The notes beneath the pieces are model-generated. The model had not been told where the DNA came from, did not search any database, and saw only the letters and a list, made by a program, of their open reading frames with translations. Of a stretch of DNA of 64,000 nucleotides, positions 11,101-21,793 are shown in pieces. Position numbers and translations under genes: made by a program. The DNA comes from Plantago major (taxonomy: Eukaryota; Streptophyta; Magnoliopsida; Lamiales; Plantaginaceae). Position 1 is the stretch's first letter, and every line of letters begins with the position of its first letter. The stretch spans positions 69,049,035-69,113,034 of the forward strand of contig CM048844.1 of NCBI GenBank assembly GCA_026545765.1, in the 5' to 3' direction.

Positions 11101-11540
11101 TAATTACATAGAACATTACTTATATAATTTATTGCAGTAATGGCAGGATTATGAAAAAAAATTCTAAATTTTCATGTAATTGTAAGAACATTACGTGAAT
11201 CTGAAGCAACATTACTGACATGACAGAGAACATTACTTTTATAACGTATTACAGTAATGTCAGGAATATGAACTTTTTTCCCCTTCAATTTTCATACACT
11301 TCTAGAAACATTACGTGAATCTCTAGTAACATTACTATCATGAGAGAGTACATTACGTATATAAACATTATGAACATTACTATTATGAACATTATGACAT
11401 CGTAAACAACATTATGGATGTATGCTAACAACATTACGTAAACAATGATGAACATTAAAACTTAATATGTAATATTTACCAGTTCCATGCATTTCATCGT
11501 CGCCTTCAGCATTGTAATTATTCGCATCAGATTCTGACAT
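8129..11540 (-). pseudogene. FAR1-like MULE transposase gene, broken
   Basis: Exons readable on the minus strand: 11540-11480 (begins MSESDANNYNAEG), 10676-10333 (FAR1 DNA-binding part: KGFSFRK..., FVCSCVG, then TYCKASIRM), 9914-9220, 8906-8432, and 8279-8129 (VYTLNFFERFQREFRF). The large exon carries the MULE transposase core with MIFDTTYRTNKYGL and FTDQDFAISKSI, which hold the first two acidic catalytic positions. Splice sites (AG/GT) fit at each junction. Damage: an in-frame TGA in the 10676 exon, a one-base deletion near 9540 that moves the frame between PMF and PKLDEDGK, a TGA after FRF, and loss of the 3' end to the LTR. FAR1/FHY3 host genes share this architecture, but the decay and the repeat-filled introns favour a transposon. 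Confidence 0.75.
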
Positions 11541-11742
11541 CTATTATAACAGAGAACACATCTACTCAATCGAAAAGTAGATCTCAATACGAACATTGTT
11601 CATATAAACAATGATTTCACAGAAATTAGTAGAGATTCACCTCAGGTCTTTGTGTTTGTTTCCAGATCAAGCTTGATGATGACGATTTTGGTTCAAATTG
11701 TGTGAAACATCAACAAAACAAACATCAATCTTACAGAAACTA

Positions 11743-11870
11743 TTTTCGAGCTCGATTACAATGAAACCACGTCGAGATAGAGGTGTTCGAGCTCGATTAC
11801 AGAGAAACCACGTTGATAGAGAGGTTTTCGAGCTTGATTACATTGAAACCAAGTCGAGATAGAGGTTTTT
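11743..11870 (-). repeat. Tandem repeat in MULE leader (about 45 bp, three units)
   Basis: Three imperfect copies of a unit containing TTCGAGCTCGATTACA and GAAACCACGTCGAGATAGAGG follow one another in the 5' leader region of the transposase gene. They are not coding. Confidence 0.7.
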
Positions 11871-12055
11871 TTACCTTTTTTGATGATGTTTTCGTCGATT
11901 TCGAGATGTTTTCCGGCGAGTTGAGGCGGTTTCCGGCAATTACAACAGCAACCACGTCGATAGAGAGAATTCAGAGTATTTCTAGTGAGATGATTTCTAT
12001 TTCTCGATTTTCTAGGGTTTCTGAGGTTTATGGTGAAATGTGAGTTGGGTTTTTT

Positions 12056-12065
12056 TATTTATATA
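12056..12065 (-). promoter_or_regulatory. TATA box of the MULE transposase gene
   Basis: On the minus strand the sequence reads TATATAAATA, followed by a leader with AACCCTAGAAAATCGAG, typical of a plant 5' UTR, about 515 bases before the presumed ATG at 11540, with at least one intron in the leader. Confidence 0.5.
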
Positions 12066-12259
12066 CAGATCCATTTACCCGACCCAGTTGCTTGCCCTTG
12101 GTTGGGTTGGGGTTTGTTAATAGTTTGCATTTTGTTTGGGGCTTCTATATAATTACTAAAAGTATGTCTTTTTAGTCTTTCTCTAGGGTTTGTCTCTCAT
12201 GAGACCCCCTCTTTATTAATTGGGGTCCAAATTTGTACTGGTCCCAAGTTGGGATTGGA

Positions 12260-12325
12260 CAAATTATTAATTTTACCGAGGTTATTAATTTATCGAGTAT
12301 TAATTTGTAGAGGTTCTACTATATA
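12260..12325. repeat. Candidate MULE terminal sequence (right end)
   Basis: The stretch ends ...TTGTAGAGGTTCTACTATATA. Read from the other strand it starts TATATAGTAGAACCTCTAC followed by AATTAATACTCGATAAATTAATAAC, a pattern I associate with transposon termini scattered through dicot genomes. The matching inverted copy would lie beyond the interrupted left end, so this is unconfirmed. Confidence 0.4.
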
Positions 12326-13356
12326 TAAATGCTCGTATTCATTTGTTTTGCTATGGATTTGTTGTATTGTTGAAACTTATCATACGAACATATTCTGAGC
12401 ATGTCTATGAATGAACACCATATTTGCAACAACAAAAAAATCAACTTTCTAGCATATTTTAATGTGATTTGTAATTAATACCATAGAAATTACGTTGATA
12501 TCAATGTCTTTTCTACCTTGGGGATGTTGTTCGAGCTGATTTGAGCATGATTTAATTGATCATTTATCGATCTTGAGCTTCTTCTTTGTTGAATTTGAGC
12601 AGAGAGATCAAGAGGTTTTTACGGTTTTTTATTTTTTATTTTATATTTTTTTGGATTTCAACATGGATGTGTGTGTTTTTGTATTTTTAAAAGCTATTAA
12701 AATTATTTTGGTATATATGGCCGTAGCAAATAAATTTGCACAAATGATATTTTATTGAATTTATGAATTCGTGTAAAATCTCTATTATAAGTCCTCTGAT
12801 TCTAGTATTCTAAAGTGGCGAACTTGGATTTTCAAATTCTTCGCTCTAGAATTTTGTGACTTCAAGGTCGGGAAAACGCCGATTCGAGGGCGGGCTTTTT
12901 AGCTTGATCTCGGATCGAATCGTGAACTTGAAAGTGTTTCAAGTGGACACTGATGAACTTCTTCGGGAATGAATGAACTCCACGAAAAAAGCCTCTAAAT
13001 CGTCGCGGAATTTGGAATTTGATCTTCAGTAGAAGAATGCGAATATCAAGTTATAATGAAGACACTTTGTGAGATTCTGTCATCAATATGGAAGAATGTT
13101 GCTGCAACAGTTCTGGCTATTTGTAGCTCTGGCCTTTGTTAAACATTGTATTATTCTCAATTATTACTTGAGCTTTTCTGCAACTATGCAATTTGTTTTA
13201 GTAAGATAGGTTTCTTGGTATTATTCTTAATATCTGTTCTATCGTACCCTGTGCCTACTTTTGATAGTAACTTGCCTTGGTTTACGTATGCTATTTTGGA
13301 AGAAGTTTGGCCTTCTTGAAACGTTTCTTCAAGGGCTTCTCAGCTTGATCTTGAAT

Positions 13357-13660
13357 CTAACGTTGCTTTTTTGTCTTGAATTTGATGAAGAACTTCAAGA
13401 ACTTTGCTTGGGCTTCTTCAGGGCTTTTGGATTTTGATCTTCCTTTGCATCGGTTGATCTTCCAATAATGTTTCTCCAAGGATGCAGAGGCATCTTCTTG
13501 GATCAAACGATGACTTCTCTTCAATTTCCGGATGAACTTCTTGAATGTATGAACTTCATGGCGGATCTTGAGAAGATGAGAGAATTTTGGGCTCTTCCTC
13601 TGCAACTTGTGTCGTGTTGAACTGAATGGGGTGCTCCTCTATTTATATTTGTTAGAAGAG
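13357..13660 (-). other. Promoter-like sequence with 82-codon ORF, possible LTR fragment
   Basis: Minus-strand ATATAAATAGAGGAGC at about 13632-13648 is a good TATA box. An ATG lies about 35 bases downstream (13605) and opens an 82-codon lysine/serine-rich frame with no domain I recognise. An AT-rich upstream region, TATA box, short leader and basic ORF match the U3-R layout of a plant LTR, but I could not find LTR ends (TG...CA with duplication). It may equally be a host promoter remnant. Confidence 0.35.
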
Positions 13661-14105
13661 AATCATTTCCATACTCAAAAAGAGAATGATGCATTTCTAT
13701 TGGTCAATGTATTTAAATCATATATTTAATATCCAATTTGCATGATTTCTTTCCATATTGGTCATATGACATAATTTAATTTAAATTTATATATATAAGA
13801 AAATAATCGAGCAATTTTATTTTAGAATTTAATTTAGTAAAATTCCAAAACAATGTTAGAAAATTTAATTTTACTTTTTAAATGTCACATTTAAGTAGAC
13901 GAATTTTGTTTGTCTACAATGAATGTGTCTCATGATCTGGTTTGAAAACCTAGTTGTTAGCTTTGTGGGTTTGGGGTTCATTACTATCTAGAATTTGTAT
14001 GAGTGGGTATATAATTAATAGTACAAATTAATCTCTTTAGATCCCTTATAAAGGTTGTTCTTTAAAAGACTCACTCTTTCCTCGAAAGTGATACCCGCAC
14101 ACGTA

Positions 14106-14108
<3 letters not shown>

Positions 14109-14172
<64 letters not shown>
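14109..14172. repeat. (TA)n microsatellite
   Basis: An uninterrupted TA dinucleotide run of 64 bases. Confidence 0.98.
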
Positions 14173-14175
<3 letters not shown>

Positions 14176-14832
14176 GGGGCCCACATGACTCTGCATCAGA
14201 CGCTTGGAAGTTTAGTTTGCTCAACAAAAAATTAGCGTAAATACATTAATTGGCAATTGGGAGTTATATTTCAATGCCATATATTAGTCATTAGATTCTT
14301 GAATACAGTAAGTTTGAAGTGATTAGTTAGTAAACCATAAGACTGCTGGCCAGTGGCGAATCCAGAAATAAATTTCAGTCGGGTCGAAATTTTCGTAATA
14401 CTGTGCCATAAAATATTGAATTTTTTGCAGTGATTGTAATACTATAAATATCAAAGTTCTAAGGCATTATATATGGTGGATTATATGGGAAAATAATTTT
14501 AGTTTACTTAGGTGACAATAATGATTAGAATATTTATTATTTTATAAAAATATATTATGTGAATGTTATATTTTTGTCATCTATATATGAAAAAAAGTAA
14601 CAAATCAATTTCAACTCTATGGAAGAAATGAAATTTTGAGAAAATAGACATGGAATGACCTAAAATGTAAAAGTACTATATATTGATATTTATTGATTGA
14701 GATGGGGGCATCTATATCTAAAATGCATACATAAGTTTTTGAAAGAAAAAAAAAAAGAAGAAATGTGGTGATTAGATCATGTTTGAAAATAAAATAAAAA
14801 AAATTATTACCATGGCAAGGTTTTGAACAATT

Positions 14833-15648
14833 TGTTGGGGAATTGGTTGCAAGAGGTAACAAAGTGTGGTTGCAAGAGGCAACCAAGAGAGGGCCAAAAT
14901 TGTTATGTGTTATAATGTGTTAAGTGGGTAACTTTGAGCAATTAATTATCTAAGTTCTACCCCTCGGTTTTGCGTGTTCTTTAGCTCGTTGCGAAGTGGG
15001 ATGCACAAGCTTTGTAACGGTATAAGATACGGGAGGTAACCAATTCTAGGTGTGAATGATAAATTGGCTTAAAGTGAGATAGTTGAGACTTGCTTTTTGC
15101 AATTGTCCCACATTGGAAACATATGGAAGGAAAGAGTAGTATAAAGGTATGCGTATGTTTACTCATGGTCACAAGTGTGTGTTGTGGTTATGGCAAACCT
15201 CCTAAGCGCGCGCGCCGGGGGAGGGGGGGGGGGGTGGTAGAAAAATTTATATATACCCCTCCCTCACTTGACAAACACACACGAGAAATTCTTCTTCCCT
15301 TCTCTTCTCTGTTTTCATTCTGCACTTTAGATATTCGAGTGTTCTTCGCCACAGAAGTTCGACAGAGCTTCTGCTGCTGAGCTTTCAGTAGTTGCTGAGA
15401 TTGGACGTTGTACCTTGGGTACTAATTGTCCGATCAAGGCCTGAAGCTTACTAAAGGCGGACAAATTTAGCTTAAGGGGAAGTGGTCTCGCTACTGACTC
15501 GTCCAGGATTAAATCCGAAGAAGTGTTTTGTTTTTTTGTTTGTGTAATCAAGTTTCAGTAAGTGTTAACAAATTTTTATTCCTGTACTATTTTCATATAT
15601 ATTTCGTACTGACCTTTGTTGCAGCTAAACTGATAATCGGAACCAACA
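14833..15648 (+). repeat. 5' LTR of copia element
   Basis: This LTR starts TGTTGGGGAATTGG and ends CGGAACCAACA, with TATATATA at 15248-15255 and 12 G at 15223-15234. Relative to the 3' LTR it has an extra copy of GGTTGCAAGAGG near its start. A canonical donor (CA/GTAAGTG at about 15557) and acceptor (TTGCAG at about 15624) suggest a leader intron. No iMet-type primer-binding site (TGGTATCAGAGC) follows; the next bases are the palindrome ATCTTAAGAT. Confidence 0.92.
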
Positions 15649-15717
15649 ATCTTAAGATAAATTTCTTTTTGTTTTATTATCCGGTTACTAACTTTTCTCT
15701 GGTTTTGTGTAGAAACA

Positions 15718-16402
15718 ATGACTACTGATGGAAACTCCACCAACACTGCTCCTGGAAACATTGGTTCCGGAAACGTTCCTCCTACCGGTGCTGAGACCGT
15801 GATTCAAGTGCCTTTCCAGTCTGGCCAAATGCCCCCACGCCCTATCCAGTTTAGTCAATTTGATAAACCAGAAAAGTTTAAGGGATGAAATAATTTTAAA
15901 ATGTGGAAAGAAAAAATGCTTTTTTACCATACTGCCTCCCAACTTGTCCGGTTTATCACTGAGGACAAACCTGAGGTGGATCCGGCTGATCCTAATACCA
16001 AGGAAACGTGCAAAGTGTGGGAATCCAACGACTATATGTGTCGCCACATTATACTTCTGAGTCTTGATGATTCCTTGTATCAATTTTTTTATGATAAAAA
16101 GAATGCAAAAGAACTTTGGGAATCACTACTCAAGAAGTATACTATGGAAGATGCTGGCTCTAAGAAATTTTTTGCTGCACGTTTCCATGATTATAGGATG
16201 GTGGATGCCAAGCCTGTGCTTGAGCAAGCTGAAGAGCTTCAAAGGATCTATCATGACTTGGCCGCTGAGGGCATGGCGATCAATGATCCCCTACAAGTTG
16301 CGTTAATGATAGAGAAGCTTCCTCCTTCTTGGGATGATTTCAAGCACTACCTAAAACATAAGAAGAAGGAAATGACACTTGAAGACTTGATCCTAAAGCT
16401 AG
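15718..16402 (+). pseudogene. Copia gag, N-terminal half
   Basis: The ATG follows the leader and a candidate acceptor (TTGTGTAG). The product is a copia capsid protein (UBN2-type gag): KMWKEKMLFY, WESNDYMCRHIIL, AKELWESLLKKY and LPPSWDDFKHYLKH are landmarks. A TGA at 15886-15888 breaks the frame. At 16402 the Tat-B LTR interrupts the gene within ...MTLEDLILKL, and the frame resumes exactly at 27258 (CTG AGG ATT). The protein would package the element RNA in cytoplasmic particles. Confidence 0.85.
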
Positions 16403-17276
16403 TGTTGTTACGGACATGTGTCCAATCCGTTAAGGGCGCCATAGAGCGTGTCCTAAAGCGCATCACGGCTTAATTAGCCAATTGAGTACTGGTCCGACCT
16501 CACATGGTCCGGCCAAAGTGAATCAACCAGTACGCTAAAGTTACTACACCCTCACAACTAGTCCGAGCTAGCTGGGAAAAGGACTTCTAAACCTGGCTAC
16601 GTCAGTACAGAGATGCCAAACGGACCGGACGAGAGAATCTCGGACGCCACCATCACATCAAGACCAAACGTATAGCACTACTGAGATACTTCCGTGAGAC
16701 TCTTGGCTCGGACATCCAGAGTCACCCAAGGGCAGATCGACCAAGCAGACAGATCTGTCCGAGGGACTAACACGGACCCAACAAGGCAGAACAGTACTCA
16801 AGTAGGGAAAAGGTCCAAACTACCCTCCCAGGCCCATTGATTAGTATTGGATTACTGTTCACTAATGGGCCATGGGCCAAAGGTAGCATTGGTGTCCAAA
16901 TCTGAAACGTACACTTGGCATCATCTTGTAAGCCACCTCATAAGCATGTGATAACTATAAATATAGAACAAGGTCCAAGACCTTAAGGTAAGCAATATCA
17001 TTGTGGGAATCCCTAAGTTAATTCCCAAGTGTTATCATAATCCCTCATAACTATTACATTGAGAGCTTCGAACTCTCTCTCAAGTAGAGTCTCTTACCGG
17101 ATTGACATAGGCAATCCGGGTAACCCATTCTAACCCCCCCCCCCCCCCCACTTAGTCCTTTCAGGTACGCAAGCTCGGACCAGTACTACGTCGGACCTCA
17201 AGTTGGAGGCGGGCCTTAGACCCAAGTTATTTGTAATAGTTTAATTAGTTAGTGTTAGAGGTTTTACCCCTCAACA
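16403..17276 (+). repeat. 5' LTR of Tat-B
   Basis: Starts TGTTGTTACGG, ends CCCCTCAACA. TATAAATA at 16956-16963 and 16 C at 17134-17149. It shares with the Tat-A LTRs the order TATA, CTCTCTC leader, CCGG...GGGTAACC, C-run, but the sequence is otherwise diverged. Confidence 0.93.
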
Positions 17277-17299
17277 TTTTGGGGCCGTCTGTGGGAACT
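17277..17299 (+). other. Tat-B primer-binding site
   Basis: TGGGGCCGTCTGTGGGAAC starts four bases after the LTR end. It equals the Tat-A site except for C to G at the fourth base. Confidence 0.7.
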
Positions 17300-17332
17300 T
17301 TACAAGAAGTTTTCGTGTTTTGAATTGAGCTG

Positions 17333-19156
17333 ATGGCAAGGACAAGACAAACAGTTGGCTGGTCTTTGGAGGTAGGGACTCCACCACCGCCACGACGTCC
17401 GCCACCCGGGACGCAGAGCCTTGAGAATGGAAGGAGATATCCAGTGAGGGACGACGCCCGGCCGTCCTCAGACGAAGAGGTCGTATGAGCTTCACCGGCA
17501 GAAGCTCAAAGCCCTGCAACAGGCCAACAGTTCACTATGCCCGATGGTCGCACTGTCCGCACTAGTGATCTCGGGCTAAGCGAGACGCAGTTCGATAGGT
17601 TGCTTACAATCATTCAAGGCTACCTGGGGTCCAACAATGCTCCTCCTCAACACGCCACACCGCCAGTGGTCACTCCTTCTCAGGCAGAGCCTGGATTATC
17701 GAGGAACAGACAATGCCCGATCCAAGAGAGGTTGGGAAACCAGCCACCTCAAGAGGATTTGCGGAACCTTCTCGACCGGCGGGCGTCAGCCTCTCACGCT
17801 CGAGGTGAAGGAAGCCCAAACGGAAGGAGAGAGTATCAAGAAGGAGATAATAGACACCCAGGAGCTCCGGGACAAGCACCTCCGAGAAACAGAGATCAGG
17901 TGGCAGAAACTGTTCCAGCGGTCCGGATAGAAGAACTCCCTGCGGATGTAGCTGTGCATCCGAGGACAGGAGAAATCATGATTGCCGACGAAATCTATGC
18001 TCAATAGAAGGCTTTGGAGGCCCAGATTCTGAATCTCGGACGCCTGGTAAAGGACCATGAGCAGATAACGACTAGTACACCAAATCCCTTGTGTGATGAA
18101 ATCATGAGAGAAAAGGAAAGGAACAGAAACTCGGATCAAGCAATCCCGAGCTTGGAGTACTACTACGGGGATGCTTGTCCTGTTGGACACCTGACAAGGT
18201 ACAACAGCAAGATGGATTCCAAGGGAATGAGCGACAATACAAAAGCTCTCACGTTCTCATCTACTCTCTTCGGAACGGTTATGGATTGGTACACTGCTCT
18301 ACCGAACAAGTCGATAAAGTCATATGCAGACCTTTCTTCAAAGTTCTTGGCGCGATTTGGAAAGGCAAAGAGGAGAAAGCGAACCGTAGAGCACCTGGCA
18401 GAAGTTATACAGCAGGAGCAAGAGGATCTTAGGACCTTCTTAGATCGCTTTCACGCGGAAGTTCTTCGAGTTGAGCCGCACAGTATTAACGAATGGGTCC
18501 GTCACCTGTACGCTAATACTTTCAACTCAGAGCTCCGCAGAAAACTATCTAGGCAGGAGGTGAGGAGTGAGAAGCATTTAGATGACATCTGTGAAGAAGT
18601 GATGTACGGAGAGGAGTATCGGAGGAATGTTCCAGTAAGAGCTGGTTCCAAGAAAGGAAAGGATCCGGTGAAGCAAGAGCAACGCCCGGGGAAGTTTGAC
18701 TCAAAGAAAGATCACAGGGATAGAGACTTCCACAGGGAGAGAAGTCCGCCGAGGAGATATGCGGATTATACCCGTCTCAACAGACCAAGATCCGACATCT
18801 TGGTGACTATCATCGAGAAAAAGCTGGACGTTTAATGGCCCAAACCCTCTCACAACAACCGGAAGAATAGGGATGCAAAGGGGTATTGCAAGTTCCACAA
18901 GTGCCGTGGTCACGAGACTGATGACTGTATCCAACTAAAAATAGAGGTGGAACACTTGGTACGAGGAGGCAAGCTCAAGGAGCACATCTACACGGATGAA
19001 CTCTCTAGGCACGACAGAGCGGAGCGAAGAAGGGAGGATAATGCTATAGAACTGCCTCCCCGTCCGCTATCTTTGCCACCTCTGCCAGCTCACTGTCCGC
19101 CTCGCACGGATAGACATCCGTATAGACACTGCGATGGCATGGATATGGAGAACCCT
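17333..19156 (+). pseudogene. Tat-B gag
   Basis: The ATG lies 57 bases after the LTR (MARTRQTVG...). The capsid region is at about 18150-18640: YGDACPVGHLTRYNSKMDSKG, MDWYTALPNKSIKSYADL, FLARFGKAK and EQEDLRTFLDRFHAEVLRV are typical of the plant retrotransposon gag domain. A basic tail (RERSPPRRYADY) and a CCHC-like CKFHKCRGHETDDC (about 18890-18930) follow. In-frame stops: one at about 17486 (TGA), TAG at 18005-18007, TAA at 18833-18835. A shifted frame is not needed between 18014 and 18835. The product would form virus-like particles; this copy cannot. Confidence 0.85.
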
Positions 19157-21243
19157 CCCTACAGTGGAGTAATCAACACCATTGCGGGCGGGCCATCAGG
19201 AGGTGACAGTAGGAACGCGAGAGAGCGGACAGCACAAAATCTTCGGAACAACGATAGAACGTACGCTGCTCCAGCGATTCAGGGTACAAACGCTATATTT
19301 TTCGATGATAGTGAGATTCCTCTTCCTACGGCAGGAGGAGAGGACATTGATGATCCAGATGTTCCGCTAGTGGTTTCCTTGACCATCACAACTTATCAAG
19401 TGAACAAGATTTTTGTAGACACCGGGAGTTCCTCGAATATCATTTCCAGAAGAACATTGGACCAGATGACCCTGGGGAGAATCCAATATGAAAGGGTCCA
19501 CACCTCTATACTGGGATTTGGAGGGGGAACAGTTCGACCCCTGGGAAGTGTTATGTTGAACATAACACTTCCCACTTTCCCGGAAAGAGTTACTCAGTTG
19601 GTCCGATTTGTAGTGGTGGACCGTACTTTCGACTACAACGCTATCTTTGGGCGCCCGGGGCTTAATCAATTCCGAGCTATCCCCTCCACTCTCCATCACA
19701 GAATGAAATTTCCAACTCCCTTTGGAGTCGGAGAAGAGGTGGAAAACGTCTGCGAAGCCTGGAAATATTACATAATGCCCACGAAGAAGCGTCGCCCGTC
19801 TTTGGCGACCACACGACCACGGTTCGTCGGTTACGTTGACTAAAAGGAGAACCCGCAGATCAGAGCGGGAGCCAAAAGGAGAAGTTTCCTAGAACATTGT
19901 GAATTGAGCCTCACGAGACTCTCAAGGAAATTGAGATTGTTGCTGGAAACCCGGATAAGAAAACAAGAATTGGAACCGAGATGACCGCAGAGGTAGAATT
20001 GAAGCTCATCGCTTGTCTCTGTGAAAACAGCGATGTGTTCGCCTGGAGTACCGATGACTTGAAGGGGATTGACCTGAGCATCACTGTTCACCGTCTGAAC
20101 ATGGATCCCTCGATCAAGTACATCCGACAGAAAAGGAAAGATTTCGGACCGGTCAAGGATGCCATCATATCCGCTGAAGTGGAGCGACTCCTGAAAGCAG
20201 GGCACATTGAAGAAGTCAGTTATTCTGACTGGGTGTGCAACGTAGTCCTGGTAGAGAAGTCACCGGGCAAATGGCGGATGTGCAACGACTTCACTAGGTT
20301 GAACAAGTTCTGCCTAAAGGATCCGTACCCCTTGCCGCGGATAGATCAGTTGGTTGACTCCACGTCTGGATGTGCATTGTTGAGTTTCATGGACGCATAC
20401 CAAGGTTTTTACCAAATCTGAATGGCCAAAGAAGACATCAAGAAAACAGCTTTCTTCGCTGCCGGGGGTGTATATTGCTTCAAGGTAATGCCCTTCGGAT
20501 TGAAAAACGCGGGAGCCACTTACTAGCGTCTTGTGAATCAGATGTTCAAGGAAGAAATTGGGAAAACCATGGAAGTGTATGTGGACAACATGCTCGTCAA
20601 GAGCAAAACTGAAGAGCAACATGTGCACCATTTGAACAAGTGCTTCGCTATCCTTAGGAAGTACGGAATGAAATTGAATCCCGAGAAATGCACGTTCGGA
20701 GTAAAAGGAAGGAAGTTCCTCGGGTACATGGTTACTGAGAGAGGGATAAGCGCGAACCCAGAAAAGATCAAGGCAATCCTAGATCTGCCGCAACCAAAAA
20801 CCCTCAATGAGGTACAACAACTCATAGGACGTTTGATGTCCTTAAGTCGTTTCATTTCACGATCAGCGGAGAAAAATCTCCCGTTCTTCAAAATCCTTCG
20901 GAAAGGAGTGGGCTTTGAGTGGACTGCGGAATGTTCTGAGGCTTTCGAGAAATTGAAAAAGTACCTCCATTCCCCTCCACTGCTCTCCAAACCCATCGAG
21001 GGAGAACCACTCTACCTCTACCTAGCTATTACGGAAGAGGCAATGAGTTCAGTGTTAGTACGAATTCAGGCTAACGATCACCTCCCAATCTACTATCATA
21101 GCAAAGCCCTTGCTGGGGCGGAGACAAGATACGTAAAGATTGAGAAACTTGCATATGCTTTGGTTTACACCGCAAGGCGGTTAAAACCATACTTCAAGTC
21201 TCATAAAGTTGTGGTACTTACAACAATAAGTGCATCAACATAA
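19157..21243 (+). pseudogene. Tat-B pol: protease, RT and partial RNase H; integrase missing
   Basis: Protease: KIFVDTGSSSNIISRRTL at about 19408, with the D-T-G active site intact and FDYNAIFGRPGLN downstream. RT begins near 20000 with EVERLLKAGHIEEVSYSDW, WRMCNDFTRLNKFCLKDPYPLP and MPFGLKNAGATY. The catalytic box reads YVDNMLVKS at about 20578 instead of YVDD, so the second aspartate is lost. Stops at 20419-20421 (TGA) and 20524-20526 (TAG). RNase H starts (LYLYLAITEEAMSSVL..., YVKIEKLAYALV) but the sequence leaves the family at about 21230 and no integrase is found. This is an internal deletion; the element cannot move alone. Confidence 0.88.
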
Positions 21244-21405
21244 TCCGATGAAGCACGAATGAGAAAAAGGTGGCGATCTCATCCAATGAAAAATAGTTCG
21301 AATTTTATAGACAAAATTATCCGAACATTTACATACGAGAGGTACAATCTGAAAAGGTCCAAGGATAAGTACATACTTCTACGGGGCATACCCCGCCTTG
21401 TTCCC

Positions 21406-21687
21406 TCACCAGTTTCCGGAAGTCGAGCCTTGGGATTCCGAGCCACCACCTCGATCCTGACGAGCTTGCTGCTGCATCCGGATCCTCCTACGGATCAACT
21501 TCAGCGTCCGCTCCCTCTCTTCCTTAGCTAACCTCCTAGCTATTCCCAGACATCGAGGGGGATCTCCTTCAAAATCAAGGATGATCGGGTCATCCGCAGT
21601 CCCTCGGCCTGGGTAAATTGGCAGATGCATGTTTCCGCAAGCACAGTTTACCCAATGTTGATATTCGTCCTCATTGGATTCAGACAT
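21406..21687 (-). CDS. Small antisense ORF of Tat-B (93 codons)
   Basis: The minus-strand ATG at 21687 opens MSESNEDEYQHW...; the protein includes CACGNMHLP, PIILDFEGDPPRC and a basic helix-like stretch RRRIRMQQQARQ. I do not recognise a domain. A TATA box (TATAAATA, 21786-21793 on the minus strand) lies about 100 bases upstream, and the ATG context resembles that of the larger antisense gene (both begin MSES after ...AGG). It is intact as a short frame. It may be a second transcription unit of the antisense region or a relic. Confidence 0.5.
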   Translation of the reverse strand: MSESNEDEYQHWVNCACGNMHLPIYPGRGTADDPIILDFEGDPPRCLGIARRLAKEERERTLKLIRRRIRMQQQARQDRGGGSESQGSTSGNW

Positions 21688-21785
21688 CCTGCAGGAGTTT
21701 GCCTCTGTTGGAAAATAGAGTGGGAAAAATAAACGAAAGAGTGGAGAAGGGTGCAGCAGTGAAAAAGTAAGAATTACCTTACCCT

Positions 21786-21793
21786 TATTTATA
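21786..21793 (-). promoter_or_regulatory. TATA box upstream of the small antisense ORF
   Basis: The minus strand reads ATATAAATAAGGG, about 100 bases before the ATG at 21687, a normal TATA-to-start spacing in plants. Confidence 0.5.

Larger units (their letters stand above)
8129..12325 (-). mobile_element. Degenerate FAR1-type MULE, left part interrupted by a Tat LTR
   Basis: The unit contains a minus-strand FAR1-like transposase gene, a TATA box at 12056-12065, and a candidate terminal sequence at 12260-12325. The coding remnant stops abruptly at 8129 against the Tat LTR, so the left terminus is not in the window. Introns are long and filled with AACATTA-type motifs. The boundaries are inferred; no 9-bp target duplication could be checked. 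Confidence 0.6.
12326..14827. other. Unassigned AT-rich interval
   Basis: No recognisable protein domain. It holds a candidate minus-strand promoter and ORF (13357-13660), a TA dinucleotide repeat (14109-14172), and at about 14350 a CAGTGGCGAATCCAGAAAT sequence resembling the common plant repeat start CAGTGGCGGATCCAGGA. The remainder looks like anonymous intergenic DNA. Confidence 0.5.

Noticed and set aside
8129..11540. Host FAR1/FHY3-family gene
   Set aside because: The domain order fits, but stop codons, a frameshift, repeat-filled introns and a transposon-like terminus favour a MULE transposase relic.
14109..14172. TA run as a functional origin or matrix attachment signal
   Set aside because: A plain dinucleotide microsatellite with no other supporting feature.
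12326..14827. Endogenous pararetrovirus fragment
   Set aside because: No coat, movement, RT or tRNA-Met primer motif was found; only a TATA box and a short ORF support anything.
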